DNA of 64,000 nucleotides from Istiophorus platypterus (Eukaryota; Chordata; Actinopteri; Istiophoriformes; Istiophoridae): NCBI GenBank assembly GCA_016859345.1, contig CM029124.1, positions 13,356,980 to 13,420,979 on the forward strand. The letters run 5' to 3'. Under the pieces are notes generated by a model. The model was not told the origin of the DNA. It saw only the letters and a list, made by a program, of their open reading frames with translations, and ran no database searches. This document shows, piece by piece, positions 12,669-24,951 of the stretch. How positions within the stretch are numbered: the first letter of the stretch is position 1; every line of letters starts with the position of its first letter. The position numbers and the translations under genes were made by a program.

Positions 12669-15600
12669 TCGTTACAACTTGGGTCTTTTTTTCATGGTTT
12701 TGGTTCATCATTCCTGTCTATGATAACGAAATCATACACACAGTTTCTGAGAGCTGGGAATATGGCAAAGACATCAGACAGGGCAAGAACCATTAATCAA
12801 ACTACCATTCAGATTTTTAAAAACCTTGTAGATTAGCTATATAACAAAGAAAAAAGCAAATGGTAAATCGATTACAGAGCCTGTCCGTTGTGATCATTCT
12901 TGTTCAACTACCTAACATAATTACTTCTGTGGTATAGTGCATAAACACAGCTTTTCTAAGCCATTAGCATGTTCTCTAACTTATGTGCCTGAGTAACTGC
13001 TTGTGTTTCCTGCCCTATTAGACTTTCCTGTAGCAGTGTTGCCATGTCCCCGGATTTCAGCAATTAACTCGGTGAGTATAATCAAAATCAAAACCGATTT
13101 TTTTAAAAAAATCCATAAAAATAAAACCCCTTTTGTAATAAAAACCAGAATAATCCTTTAAGTGAAGGCAAGGTGAGCTCCTGCTGTCAGAGGAACGTTA
13201 AGTGAGATTCCAAAAACCAATCTAATGTTGAACCTCACTTATGGTTGAGGACCACGGCCATCAAGATCATCCTGGGGTTGTATTACAGTCACCTTTCCTT
13301 TTCAGCGTCTTTCTTTGTTCTCTGTGGAAATTTACATCGATGTGACATCACAGACTGGGTGCAGGAAAAGAAAAATTCTTATCTGGTCACGGTCGACAGC
13401 AATGACAAGAGCGACCGTGCACCAGCACAATGTGAATAATCAGAGCTCATAGAAAGTGGCATACTTCGGAGCCACAGTGCAATACCCTGACCTTTTATGC
13501 TGTAGTGTCTTAGTCGTCTAAGTTTTGAATAGCAAATACACCCTGTGCAAATAAAAAATAATTAGACTTAATGGTGCTCTGCTAACTTACAATCAGAGAG
13601 TCAAGCGGAGACGTGTTATTTCTTCCGCCCAGAAACCTGTTGTCCAGAATGCCAACCACTTAGGATAGCTTGAAGTGGTGTTTTGATATGAGAGATAAAT
13701 GAGGTTTGGGTTGGTGCCAGTATGTGGCACAGCGTGATCCTGTGGGCCAAGGCAGTTTGTTGTGGGAAACAGGAAGTACCTATTTTAGATCACATTTCTT
13801 TGATGTCACGGCCACTTTAATGTTGTAATATTGTAATTGTAATTGTATTGTATTGTAATTGTATTGTAACTGTAAGGAAAATACTTGTTACCGTTTTCTA
13901 CACGATGACTTGTTTGTGCCAAAGTGATATCACTGAACATGTTGCACATGTACATTATAGGTATCATTTCTAGATTCCAAGCCACATAAAACTCCTTTTA
14001 TCTGTCTATCTGTAGTGCATCAGTCAGGGCAGACTGTGTGTTCTGCAGGCTCCATTTATGCCACACAATTCTGGCAGTCAATGCCAAGTGGCTGGTAACT
14101 ACAATCAGTTAAGAACTCTGCCAAAGCTCTACTCACCTTCGTTTAAGAATGATGTTTTTATTTTCCTATCAAGTGTGGCTATTATGTATATTACTTTGGG
14201 ATGAGGGTGTAGTCTTTTCAGTTAGGCATGATTAATGTGTGCTGTCTTGTTCAGCCTGACTTGGATGGTGCAACATCTCCACGGTCTATTGGCCCTCTAT
14301 GACTCATGCAGCACACAGTAGAGAGTCGGGCTATGCAGGACTCTACACACGTACACAACACACCTTTAAAAAAATAAAAACACTAAAAAAAACAAACCAA
14401 ATAAACAATCAGTAAATAATCGCCTTCTCAATATCTAAACTGGCCGAGTTTGTAAAAACTTTGAGTAGTTTTGCGTAATACCAAAATCAGCAGGCTTCAA
14501 AAAGAAATGCCATTGTCTGCATTTCTTTGTCTGGAACGAGAGGGATATCACATGTCCCTTACTGCACACACAAACTTTTTAAAGAGCAAACAGTAAGGTT
14601 TATTTTAATGTTGTCTGCGCCAGGCCCAACTGTTTCTTAATCTGTTGTTTTAGTACTTCATGTCGAAGAAAACAACCCCACACAGAGATATATTCTCCAA
14701 AAGGTTATTAAAGCTCCATAAACCTCATGTAAAGAATGTTTTCTTGCAGCTATTATGTTGAGTTTCATGGTCAATAAAGATGTATCCAAAAATAAAATAA
14801 ATTACTACTAGAAATGTCAGAGTCTAGGTCATGCTTCTCACACATTGAGGAAAGCTAGTTTCTCTTGGTGGGTTTGTATAAATCAGGATTCCTTTCTGCT
14901 CTGCCTGCTCGCTTGAAAAGGACTGTTCCTGGCAGTCATTAAGGGGGGGGGGCAAGGTATAGATCATCATATGGGCTTTTCAGGCACCCAGTCATGAGCT
15001 TTTTATGTGATTTATAAGCGACCTTATTCAGTATATTAGCACTGACATATTTTCTAAAACATTTGTAGGCAATTAATAACATACAGCTACATCCTCTCAG
15101 ACCTACTGCAATCATTGTAGAAACTGACCGATTCAATTTCATCGTGCTGATTGATATAAAGCACATGTTTTTCTTATCTACACTTAGCTATAGGATATAA
15201 TGCGAATCATATTATTGAAGAACTTTACAAAAATGATTATGAGAGTGGGATTAAATCTGAAATTTCAGTTTTTAAAATCTGAAACAGCATTTTTTGAGAT
15301 AAAAAATGTTGCTAAAATATTTGTCTGAGGTGATTTAAAAAAAAACAACAAAATAAAACCCTCCACTTAGCAAATATAAGAAATATGTGACCCTCCCCTT
15401 TTTCTGACAACCCTGACCCCAAATATGAATAATACATAATAACATAGGTCAAATATTGGATGAAACAGATAAGTAGCAGGTCAGATCAGCAGATCAGAGA
15501 ATAATTTAAATCATCCCTCCTTGTATATCGTTAAAAAAAAATTATGAGCACACTCAGATTTGGGTCTTAAATGTTAAAGATTTCTTCACACAGAGATAAT

Positions 15601-16062
15601 CAAATCAACTGACAGCTGCACAATATGCCCACACTAACTTTTCACAGCAAGGCAACGTTTAAAGTGTTTGGCTATACCACATATAGGCTATTTTTTTTCT
15701 TTGATTATAACAACTTACAGTATATGCATGTCTCTAACTTTAACTGGTGATGGTGAGAAACTTTCGCATTTTATAAACTCTGAATATCAAGCCAGGCCCT
15801 GATATTGTTCTTGGTCTAAAGGAGAACAAAAAAAATGCCAGAGTGATATCTGGTTGCAAGAAAGAAAAAAAACAATAACCATGATTGAAAATGATTTATA
15901 CTTTATGAAAAAAAAATGCAAACTGTACAATCTCAATCAGTCTGGAGGCGTACAGAAATGTGTCAAGGAAGAATCTCTTCGTATAAAAACGTCCCTGGTG
16001 GCGCACCGTCTCCTGTCCGAGCAGACAGCTGCCAACAGCTGGAGCGCAGTCACACACCTTGT

Positions 16063-17583
16063 TCAGAGCATCCCGCTGCTGTTCACGTTCCAGGGCTGGC
16101 GGTAGTAGTGCAGGTAGGGGTAGTACTGGTAGGCCTGGTACAGCGGCACCGTCACCGGGAGGAGCACTCCGTGATGGTGCTGCTTTTGATTGTCCCTCAC
16201 CAGCACCTTGACCGCCACTTTCTTCGGCGAGCTGCAGGCGGTGAGCTCAGCCGCCATCTGGCGCCGCTTGGTTTTATATCTCCGATTCTGGAACCAGATT
16301 TTCACCTGGGTCTCTGTGAGTTTCAGAGCCACGGCCAGATCGGCCCGCTCGGGCCCGGAGAGGTACCGCTGCGCGTTGAAGCGGCGCTCCAGCTCGTGGA
16401 CCTGTGCGTGGGAGAAGGCCGCCCTGGAGCGCTTCTTGGTGCCGGGCCTGGACTGCGGCTCCTCGGACGAACGGCTGACCTTCTCCCCGCTGGGATCATA
16501 TCCTTCCTCTGCTCCTCCCTCCCTTTTCTGCTGTTTGTCCAGCTCCACGCAATGTTTTTGCTGGTCTGCAGCGCCAAAGAGAGACAGTAAAAAAAAATGT
16601 GTGACGGACAATAACTTTGTTTCCTCTCAGCCAAGGTCAGCTACTGGCTGAGAGGTCACTTCAACATGGTGCTGATGTTGAGTAGTAAAAGGTTTTCCTC
16701 TTCTATCCATTCCACACTGTCAGTAGCTCAGAGGATATCATGAAATAAGAATAAGGCTTTTAGATGAACTCAGACGAGTTACAAGGGAAAACTCTCAGGT
16801 TCTGTAACACAACTTTTTGCTTTTATGGTTTCGTTTTTCCATACTCTACGTTTCCCTAACAAACTATGACGATGATATATTTTTTTAATTGACCGACAGT
16901 ACATGGTGTTACACGTCCTCAGTCTTGTCTCTCTGATCCAAACGTGCCAGTAAGATCTTCGAAGAAAATAGATATTTTTTGTGGAAAAAATAAATACATT
17001 TAACCCCTTTAAATTCCTCTGAATCACAGACTTCTTCTCTTGTGAAATTAACCCGTATTTTATCCCCCCAAAAAACACGAGAATGCAACTGAGGAATTCT
17101 TCCCGTTTCCAAAGCTATTTTCGTTTGTTTTTTTTATACTCTTTTTCTCGAGTTATGCGGTTTTATCTTATTTCAAGATGCCATCTGGTGCGAGTATAAT
17201 CTAAACGCAGATTAGTGTCATCTAATTGTCATATTTGTCGAAGCGTAAAACCACAGAATCTATACTAATTCATACTGTGGAACGGAATAAAACTCCTCAC
17301 CTCCTCTGCGCTCAGTTTCCTCTCCTGCGGCCTCCTCACTGTACGTATCGGATCGGAGGTTCTCAAAAGTCACCCTGAGATCAGGAGGAAGTCCCTGCGG
17401 CTGGATGCGGTGCTCCCCCGCGTCTCGGTGAGAAGGATCGGAGAGTCCGGTGCCATCGTGCGCGGCGCAGACGTCGGGCTCCGTGGCGCGGAGATCCTCC
17501 GTAATCCTGGTAGCGGGCTTCCCGCGGGCATCACGTCCGATGAGGATGTCTTTGATGGAGAAGGACGAAAAACTTAATGTCAT
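16063..17583 (-). CDS. nkx3.3: NK3-class homeobox transcription factor, probably Nkx3.3
   Basis: Nuclear DNA-binding repressor of the NK3 (bagpipe) class. Two coding exons on the minus strand, 17583-17301 and 16565-16063, are joined at phase 1 with GT (17300-17299) and AG (16567-16566), giving 261 residues. An eh1/TN repressor motif, FSIKDIL, sits at residues 8-14. The homeodomain is at about 138-197, with W185, N188 and the Tyr at homeodomain position 54 (Y191) typical of NK2/NK3 factors. The core reads FSHAQVHELERRFNAQRYLS and then RYKTKRRQMA, an NK3 rather than an NK2 signature. After it comes KKVAVKVLVRD (209-219), the NK3 form of the SD motif, and a Tyr-rich tail (QAYQYYPYLHYY). The start was chosen because it places eh1 at the extreme N terminus, as in the family. 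nkx3.2 or nkx3.1 are alternatives, but the position next to nkx2.3 fits nkx3.3. Confidence 0.88.
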
Positions 17584-18417
17584 GACGAAAACAAGAGCAC
17601 GGATAGTTCCTCACGCTCGTACGCGGTTTATGCGGAGGCATCAAGAGACTGGCCGCTTAGAAGCAAACGTCCTCAACGGTTCGATCGTTTCATCGCGCTC
17701 TTTAATTGCTCTTATTTAATTGTGGTGATCAAACCTCGGTCTGCTAATGAACAGACCTACAGCAGGAGCTGTCAAGTCTATTACAATATTCTCCTTCTTC
17801 TTCTTCAGCAGCAGCAGCAGCTCTAGTTAACGTTTGATAGGCTCTTTTCTCTGCCTGGTCCCTCCTTAGCACCGCCCAGCTTCATCCTGGTGTCTGCACT
17901 CTCCAACTCAGCTCTAACTGAGGACCAACTACAGTGATTTTGCACAGGAGGTGTTTCACCTTGGTAAGACGATATTTTTTTTTTATCAGCTTACGTTACG
18001 AACACAATTATTTGTTTTAAAAGGGGTTAAAAGCTCCATATAGCTACACTTGTCGGAGCCTATTTAAGGAGGCCATGTTGAGACCAAGGAGAGTAAATGG
18101 CTTCACATTTGTGGTATAACTATTATTATTATACAACTCTAATTTTAACTTCCAATTACTTCTAATCTACTCTCAAAGGACCATCTTGATTTGAAATTGT
18201 TATATTTGCTTCAGCCTGTGGTTGAATCTTAAGAGAATTTAACATGCCACTCTTCATATTTGTGAATTTTAGCACTACTTACAGTTTATGCACAACATTT
18301 TGGAGGATTGTAACCTGGTGACAACAATAGATCGAGTATTTTACTGTGAAAAGGGAATACCGGCGATTTTGCTCAGACAGGTGAGTAGCGCCGCCGTGTG
18401 GTCACCATACCCCCCCC

Positions 18418-18442
18418 CACACACACACACACATTCCACTCC

Positions 18443-18492
<50 letters not shown>
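18418..18492. repeat. Compound (CA)n-(CT)n-(CA)n microsatellite
   Basis: CA units, then about 14 CT units, then CA units again, within the spacer upstream of nkx3.3. Confidence 0.93.
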
Positions 18493-19110
18493 TACTAACT
18501 CAGACACACCATTACCCAGTCAGCAGGTCTACCCTTCACTGAGGGAGACGTGGTGATAGATGCAGTGATCTGCCTCCTCCATGTTGTTTTGGTTTCTCCT
18601 TCTGACTGAACAGGGAGATCTCTCTATGCGCACCACAGCTCCAGGGAGTCAAAACATATCTGGATGAGAAGAACCGAACTTCTAGCGCACTATAACGTGT
18701 GTGCAAACCACGGAATGTCAACACCGCAATGACAAAATGTAAAGTTTTTATTCAGAAAAAAAACGTGGGAATTTAGCTATTTAGTCACCAACATGCTCGC
18801 TATAAGAAACGGGGTCACTAATGGTTTCTGAAAGAAGCGGCCTGTCCCTCACCGACTCAACCCTGGTTACAAGCAGCATGACTGCTGCACAAACTGAGTC
18901 CAAACACACTCGTATACTCAGCCTCCTTTTATGGATCAGTCGTCTTAACTAGCTGCATCCGCATGTGCATCCGCCAAATCTCTCCAGTCAGCAGTTGCTG
19001 AAAATGTATTCCAAGGCAATGCTCGTGTGAGAAACGAATTACCTTTCTGTTACGCGCAAAGGAAAAATCGCATTTGAATCTTGGTCTTGTGATGCATCAG
19101 CTTCCACGGT

Positions 19111-19220
19111 CGAGTCGAGTCAAGTCAAGACGATTTTATTTACGCGGCGCAAAAACCACAAGTTTGTCTCAGAGGCTTTTTTTTTGCAGTCTGTACAACA
19201 CGCATTCCCTCCATCCTTAA
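19111..19220. mobile_element. Fragment of a dispersed fish repeat
   Basis: The run 'TCAAGTCAAGACGATTTTAT' followed by GCGCAAAAACCACAAGTTTG, TCTCAGAGGC and GCAGTCTGTACAACA has the same block order as a common teleost interspersed repeat (a TTTTATTTA..GCGC segment, then CACAA-TTTGTCTCA-GGGC, then CA-TCTGTACA). Only about 110 bp can be matched. The family name is uncertain. Confidence 0.5.
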
Positions 19221-19978
19221 ATCCAAACTAATTTAACATTTTACCAGAAGTCAAATTAAAGTCGCATTTTTCTTACTGTAACACTTCAAAAAATTACTTT
19301 GGGTTATGATGCCATAAAATACAAGGTCAAATTTGAGATAAATTGGCTGCTTTCCTGTAAAAAAAAAAAACCTTTCGACGCGGGGGCACCTGATGGAAGA
19401 GCCTCGACTCCTGCTTCTCCACGCACTTTTCTCTCCCCCTATATTTGGGCGCTCCTTCTTTTGTGAGCTCCTTGAGTGGTTGCCACTGGAGGCTTTGTTT
19501 TGGGAAACTCCACTCCTGGCGCGGCGCTGAGCCGAGCTGCTATCTTTGGAAGCGCAAGATAGCGATCGCAGCAGCGCCTGTCAGAGCAGCCGCGGCCGGG
19601 CCGCGTCCTCAGGCATCGCCGTCCTGTCGCCAGCTCTATTTACACTTGTGACTCTGCAGCACTTAGGCCTGACACCAGGTATGTCCTACCGGCAGTGCGG
19701 TGTCCAGGGGAAGTGGCCAGTGAGTCCACCACAGGAGACAAACGCTCGGTTTAGGTTGCCATTCATCTCCATTAATGGTGTCTGCGTATTCGACCATGTC
19801 TGTGAGGTAAAAGGTGTTTGTTAAAGTCCATCTCCAATCAGCGGTGTGTGTGTGTGTGTGTTTGTGCGTGAGTCCTCAAGTAAGTTAGAGAAAATGTGGG
19901 TAATTAATATGTAGTTATGATATAATTACTTAAGGTTATTGATTGGATTATATCATGAGATTACCGTAATAAATACAG

Positions 19979-20003
19979 TTTATTATTATTATTTTTATCA
20001 TTG

Positions 20004-20068
<65 letters not shown>

Positions 20069-20096
20069 GTTATTGTTGTTGTCGTCATTATTATTG

Positions 20097-20130
<34 letters not shown>

Positions 20131-20190
20131 CATCACCATCTTCATCATTATTATTTATATTATTGTTGTTGTTGTTATTATTACTTGTGT
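19979..20190. repeat. (ATT)n trinucleotide tract
   Basis: About 210 bp of near-continuous TTA/ATT units with GTT and ATC interruptions. The Tyr-, Leu-, Ile- or Asn-homopolymer frames on both strands are artefacts of the repeat. Confidence 0.95.
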
Positions 20191-20637
20191 TGTCGTTCTT
20201 ATTTGGCGTATAGTTCATTCTGTTATCTACCGTTTTAAAAATAGGAATTATATATTTAAACGTGATGGAGATTTTTTTTTAACAATATTTATCATCCAAA
20301 GCTCTGTGAGTTTACTCGCTCTGTGGGTCCCGGGGATGCTGGCTGTCTGGTTAATGTCCATCTGTGAATCCTGTCCGGACATTAGCTCGCCTCCAAATTC
20401 TCTCTGTTTCTGGTTCTTGTCTCTGGAGAAAGTCTACTACAAGCTTTCTCACAAGGGGGAAAAAAAAAACTTTCTTGGCTTGAGAGACGATTTGAGATGA
20501 TGAGAAACTACATGCGCGAGGAATAAACCTAACTCAACGTGAATTTATCCGAGTTCCACATTCAGATGAATGTTCAAATGTAATGCGACGCGCTTCCTAA
20601 CAAGATCACAAAAGTCTATCTCACAACCACGCACACA

Positions 20638-20672
20638 GACACACTCACACAAACACACACACACACACACAC
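20638..20672. repeat. (CA)n microsatellite
   Basis: An interrupted CA tract downstream of nkx2.3. Confidence 0.9.
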
Positions 20673-20850
20673 AGCACAGTACATACTACAGTACAGTCAC
20701 TTGTATCATTTAATTTCATCATTATTGATCATTTTCCAAAAAAAAAAAAGCTGCTTTAGAATAAAAACGGAGGCTACTGGCCGATAATTAATTCATTAGG
20801 TATGAATGTTCAAAATGTATGTTACTATGAAAACGTACGTACAATTTCCC

Positions 20851-20856
20851 TTTATT
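20851..20856 (-). terminator. Candidate nkx2.3 polyadenylation signal
   Basis: The plus strand reads TTTATT, which is AATAAA on the minus strand, about 330 bp after the nkx2.3 stop. It is the closest canonical signal I found in the expected direction. It has not been confirmed by transcript data. Confidence 0.4.
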
Positions 20857-21184
20857 TTGTCGCACATTACAACCATTTTAAAACACAACAGGCCACATTA
20901 CGTACAGTCTTTCCTCGTCAATAGTATCCAGTCCTACAATCAAATATTCCACGGCAGGTTTAAAAAGGTTTCCTATACATTGTGGCTCAGAGAAATGTAT
21001 ACTTTGGATCTCGGTTAGCGGGTTAGGGTTTCCTCATAGGCTTGAGTTACAGCCACCTGGCCTGTACTTTATATAAAGTGTTACAGAGTTAGGGGTTGTG
21101 CCTCTTGCATCAGTTTACGCGCTTAAGTCCATTCAGTCATCCGAGAGACGTCTCCCCCAGTTGGGACTGTGCGTAAAGGAGGCG

Positions 21185-22133
21185 CTACCATGCCCGGATG
21201 CCCTGCAAGGTCCCTTGGCAAGGTGTGACCACTGGTCCTTGGGGAGCCTGGCTTTGCGTCTGTGCGCCAAGGTTTCCCAAATTCATGTTCATAAAAGCGT
21301 TAGCTGTGGTGTTGCTGGGCGGCAAAGCGGGTAAACTAGAGTAAGTACAAGTATAGGTGTTGGTATACACCGAGTTGTTGAAGCTGTAGGCTGGATAACC
21401 ATTGTAGCTGTAGGGGTTTGGAGCTCCGACTGTGTATGAAGTGTTATAGTTCTGGGATCCAGTCAAACAAGGCCTCCCGTCCCGGACCAGCACCGGCACA
21501 GCCACCCTCCTGGGCGGAGGTGGTGGGTGGTGGTGGTGGTGGTGATGGTGATGGTGGTGATGACCCGCCATCTCCAGAGTCTTGTCCTGCCGCTGCCTCT
21601 TACATTTGTACCGCCTGTTCTGGAACCAGATCTTGACCTGGGTGGAGGTGAGCTTCAGGGAGCTGGCCAGGTGCTCTCTCTCCGGGGCAGAGAGGTAACG
21701 CTGCTGCTTGAAACGCCGCTCCAGCTCGAACACCTGGGCCTGGGAGAAGAGGACGCGGGGTTTCCTCCTGGTTCTCTGCTGCTTGTTGGCGGGTCTCTCC
21801 GAATCTGGATCCTCACACTCGCTCCGCAACACACCGCAGCTGTCTGCATAGAGAAGATATAAAAAAGGTTGTAGATCAAAGCTTAAACGAGACGTGTTAA
21901 TCACTCAGTGTTTTAACAAGCTATGGTGTCCTCAATGCATTACACTGATATACAGATTAATTAATTCAATCAAAACAAAATCTTAATTCCATAAAAATGT
22001 TGAAGCAAAACAATTTTCCGTGGCAAATAATTCTGTTGCTGATTTTTTAAAAAAATGAAATTAATTATAAATTTAAATAAATAGTTTTTCCAATAACATT
22101 GACAATTATGTACACCCAAACACACCAAAAATC

Positions 22134-22164
<31 letters not shown>

Positions 22165-23541
22165 TATATATATATCTATATATTTTTATATATATATATT
22201 TAAAGGGAGTGTACTGGATTGGAAAATGTCTTTTCCAAGTATTTCTTAGGAAATACATTAAAAGTACATTCAAATTAAAATACATTCAAAGAGGATTTAA
22301 CTAGATTAAGTAGATTATGGTGATATTTTAAAGAACAATTCATGATATTCACATTCATATTAATAATTCCTAACGTGACCTGCGGAAAAATATATAGAGA
22401 ATTTGGATCCGAATTCACGTCTAGGAAATGAAAGATGAGGTTAAACATATTTTATCTTAAGAGTTCTTCCGATTTCTGTGGCCATTAAACACATGTTCAT
22501 TTGGCTAAATAAATTGGCTGTTATTATTTTGCTTTTGTACATTTCTGTTTAGCAATATACACGGACTGTTAAAACACATAAATCAGGTTAAATGTAAACA
22601 TTTAAATGCCCTCAAACTTTACGAGCAGCAGTGAAACTGCTGGCAGCTAATGAGCTGCTTGAAACATTTTTTGTGGGCTTCTGTTGTACAAGGTGTGGCA
22701 TTTGGTGTGCAGCTTACAGTTATTGGAGGTTTTTTTTTTTCAAAATTATAGTATCATGACTGAAAAATTGCGAAAAATAAGCGATTAGACGCCTAAATAT
22801 ACAGTTTTAATGATAGATTTATTTGATATTATTCATAAAAATCACCGCGGGCCTGTTTCCTGTGTTTATTCGGTTGTTGCTTTATAGTTGTTCGCACCTG
22901 AATCGACAACAAGTCTTGTCAGTTCGTGGTAATAATTTCCCCAGAATTATCTAATAAAGCCAATTTAGAAAATTAGCTTTGATTATTTTGCTAGGAATCC
23001 AAATTTTTTTGTTTAAATTCTAATGACCTTGTGATATTTATCTACTCCTCTTGCATCTCTGTCCGAGCTATTATTCATGCAGTTGGCAATAAAAACTACA
23101 GCTTCATCGTCGCCCTCACTCGGCTCTCGAATATCAGCCTCTGTACTCACTGCTGTCTTGATCCTCCTGCTCGGTCTCCAGTTGGAGCTCCGCAGATTGG
23201 TTGTGCCCCGGGTCGCAGAACATCTCGCCCGGAGGGCCGGACCCCGCCAGCCGATCCGGTACCGTCATGGCGTTCAGGTAGGACATCCTGTCCTCGCTCT
23301 CCGAGAGGCCGGAGCTGATGGGACTCGGGCTGTCCCTGCCGGCCAGCATGCAGGAGGGTGGTGAGTGAGAGCGGAGGGGTTTACTGGAGAAGGCTCCCGG
23401 CTGTGACAGCGTCCCGGAGAGACCGAAGCAGGAGATGTACTGGAGCTGGTGCTGCTGGGATTGTTGCTGTAACTCTAACTTCAGAATGTCCTTCACGGAA
23501 AATGGCGTGGTAGAAGAAGTTATGACCGGGCTGGGAAGCAT
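21185..23541 (-). CDS. nkx2.3: NK2/NK4-class homeobox transcription factor Nkx2.3
   Basis: Nuclear transcription factor of the tinman-related NKX2-3/2-5 group, which in vertebrates patterns pharyngeal endoderm, gut mesenchyme, spleen and, in fish, heart. Two coding exons, 23541-23151 and 21843-21185, are joined at phase 1 (donor GTGAGT, acceptor TATGCAG), giving 349 residues (human NKX2-3 about 364). A TN/eh1 motif, PFSVKDIL, is at residues 13-20. The homeodomain is at about 156-215 (RRKPRVLFSQAQVFELERRF..), with W203, N206 and the class-defining Y209. The NK2-specific domain RRVAVPVLVRDGRPCL is at about 242-257, and the C terminus is GIRAW, as in this group. Twelve His followed by five Pro lie between homeodomain and NK2-SD. 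nkx2.5 and nkx2.7 are alternatives. The got1/slc25a28 neighbourhood points to nkx2.3. Confidence 0.92.
22134..22200. repeat. (CA)n followed by (TA)n in nkx2.3 intron
   Basis: A CA tract (about 22134-22158) leads into an AT-alternating segment to about 22200, all inside the single nkx2.3 intron (21844-23150). Confidence 0.9.
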
Positions 23542-23902
23542 TGTTACCGCCGACGGAGAGGTGACAGCTGAATAGTCAGTTGCTCCGAAACTGGACCAGT
23601 GTTTCTCCGGAGAGCGCGTAAAAGAAGCGAATACCCGGCGCGTAAGAGTGGAGAGCGGTGGTACGCTGCTTGTTTTTCATGCAGACCGAGGCGGACTGGC
23701 TTCCTCTCAGCTCGGACATCCCTCTCTGTTGGCTGTGAGTCTGTGACTGAAGGGCTGCGAGAGAGAATGAGGGAGGTCGATCCTGTTTGGTTGCCTGAAC
23801 TCAGTTATCTAGAGAAAGAGCTGGATCAGCCGAGATGCTGTCCTCTCGCTTTCAGTGACGTCCTGAAGCAGGGGAGGGATTGACAGAGTCGGCCCCCCAC
23901 CC

Positions 23903-23999
23903 TCTCTCTCTCTCTCTCCCTCTCTCTCTTTCTGTGTGTGTGTGTGTGTGCGTGTGTGTATGTGTGTGTGTATGTGTGTGTGTGTGTGTATGTGTGCGC
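23903..23999. repeat. Compound (CT)n / (GT)n repeat upstream of nkx2.3
   Basis: A CT-rich tract followed by GT units with TA interruptions, beginning about 360 bp upstream of the nkx2.3 start codon. Confidence 0.92.
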
Positions 24000-24819
24000 G
24001 CCAAGAAGACCTACAGGCCTAATTTATGAAATAATATTATCGCCATCGATTCCCCTCAGCCTATTAAATCTGTTGAAGTTAAGCTTTTTTTATTGAATGC
24101 TTTTTATTTTCCCAGCAGGAAAAAAAAACCCACCAACACCGAAAAAGCAGCACAAACTATTTTTGAATTTCTATAATTACAACGTGTAAACAGTAAAATC
24201 CTTATTTTGGTGCAACGTTTATTTAATTGGCTGCTTCTCAAGTAATTCGAATAGTATTATTTCTCCCCTTGTCTCTGCTGAAGGCCCCAAGGCATCACAG
24301 CTCTTCCCATCATCACTACGGTGGTTTAAAGATTAGGCGTATCTTCGTTTCCTGTCTCGGCAATCCATGGATAAGATAATACGCCGCGACTGTGGGAAAT
24401 GAGATAAAACTGGCTACCCAAAGAGGCATGAAGAATATAAATTTAGTGCTTTGTCGTTTATATATGTGTCCTTAATCTGAGAGAGTTTTTTCCACCGGAA
24501 TTTGGCCACGATGATGTTTTCCCTTGACATTTGGTCTGTATTTCCGAAAAAAGCCCCTGGGTAAAATATCAGAATTGAAATTGAAATTATCCATTTCATG
24601 TGCGACAATTAGTAAAGGTAAAGAAAAGCTGGAATGCCAAGCAAAATAGTTTTAATTCGGACCACAACAACAAAAACAACAACAACAACAATAATAATTA
24701 TAAAATTAAAATAATACTAAAATTAATAATAATGTGACCTGCTTTAAAATGTTAATGTTAAAGTTCGTTGGAAAATGTAATTTACGTTTATTACGTTTAT
24801 ACGTTTATACGTTTTTTGT

Positions 24820-24837
24820 ACACACACACACACGCAC

Positions 24838-24868
<31 letters not shown>

Positions 24869-24896
24869 TATATACGTATACAAATACAAGTATGAA

Positions 24897-24946
<50 letters not shown>
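24820..24946. repeat. (CA)n then long (TA)n tract
   Basis: CA units at about 24820-24867, an intervening spacer, then at least 46 bp of uninterrupted TA ending at 24946. The TA tract is self-complementary and could extrude as a cruciform. Confidence 0.93.

Positions 24947-24951
<5 letters not shown>

Larger units (their letters stand above)
4596..15900. other. Gene-poor interval between slc25a28 and nkx3.3
   Basis: About 11 kb with no reading frame that resembles a protein family and no linked exons with matching splice phases. It contains several microsatellites, one degenerate dispersed repeat (12210-12668), a short TTGTA-type tandem repeat near 13823-13875 and otherwise unique AT-rich sequence. 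Because it lies downstream of a developmental homeobox gene it may hold enhancers, but none can be recognised from sequence alone. Confidence 0.6.
17584..20850. other. Spacer between nkx3.3 and nkx2.3
   Basis: This is the upstream flank of nkx3.3 and the downstream flank of nkx2.3 (both transcribed leftwards). No coding exon was recognised. It holds a CA/CT compound microsatellite at 18418-18492, a fragment of a dispersed repeat at 19111-19220, a GC-rich block at about 19378-19690, and a long ATT tract at 19979-20190. The GC-rich block is not explained by any gene model here. Confidence 0.6.

Noticed and set aside
15916..16590. 224-codon plus-strand open frame over nkx3.3 exon 2
   Set aside because: It is the antisense shadow of the GC-rich homeobox exon. 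The minus strand carries the homeodomain.
19939..20238. Open frames encoding poly-Tyr, poly-Leu, poly-Ile and poly-Asn
   Set aside because: All are translations of the ATT trinucleotide repeat in different frames and strands.
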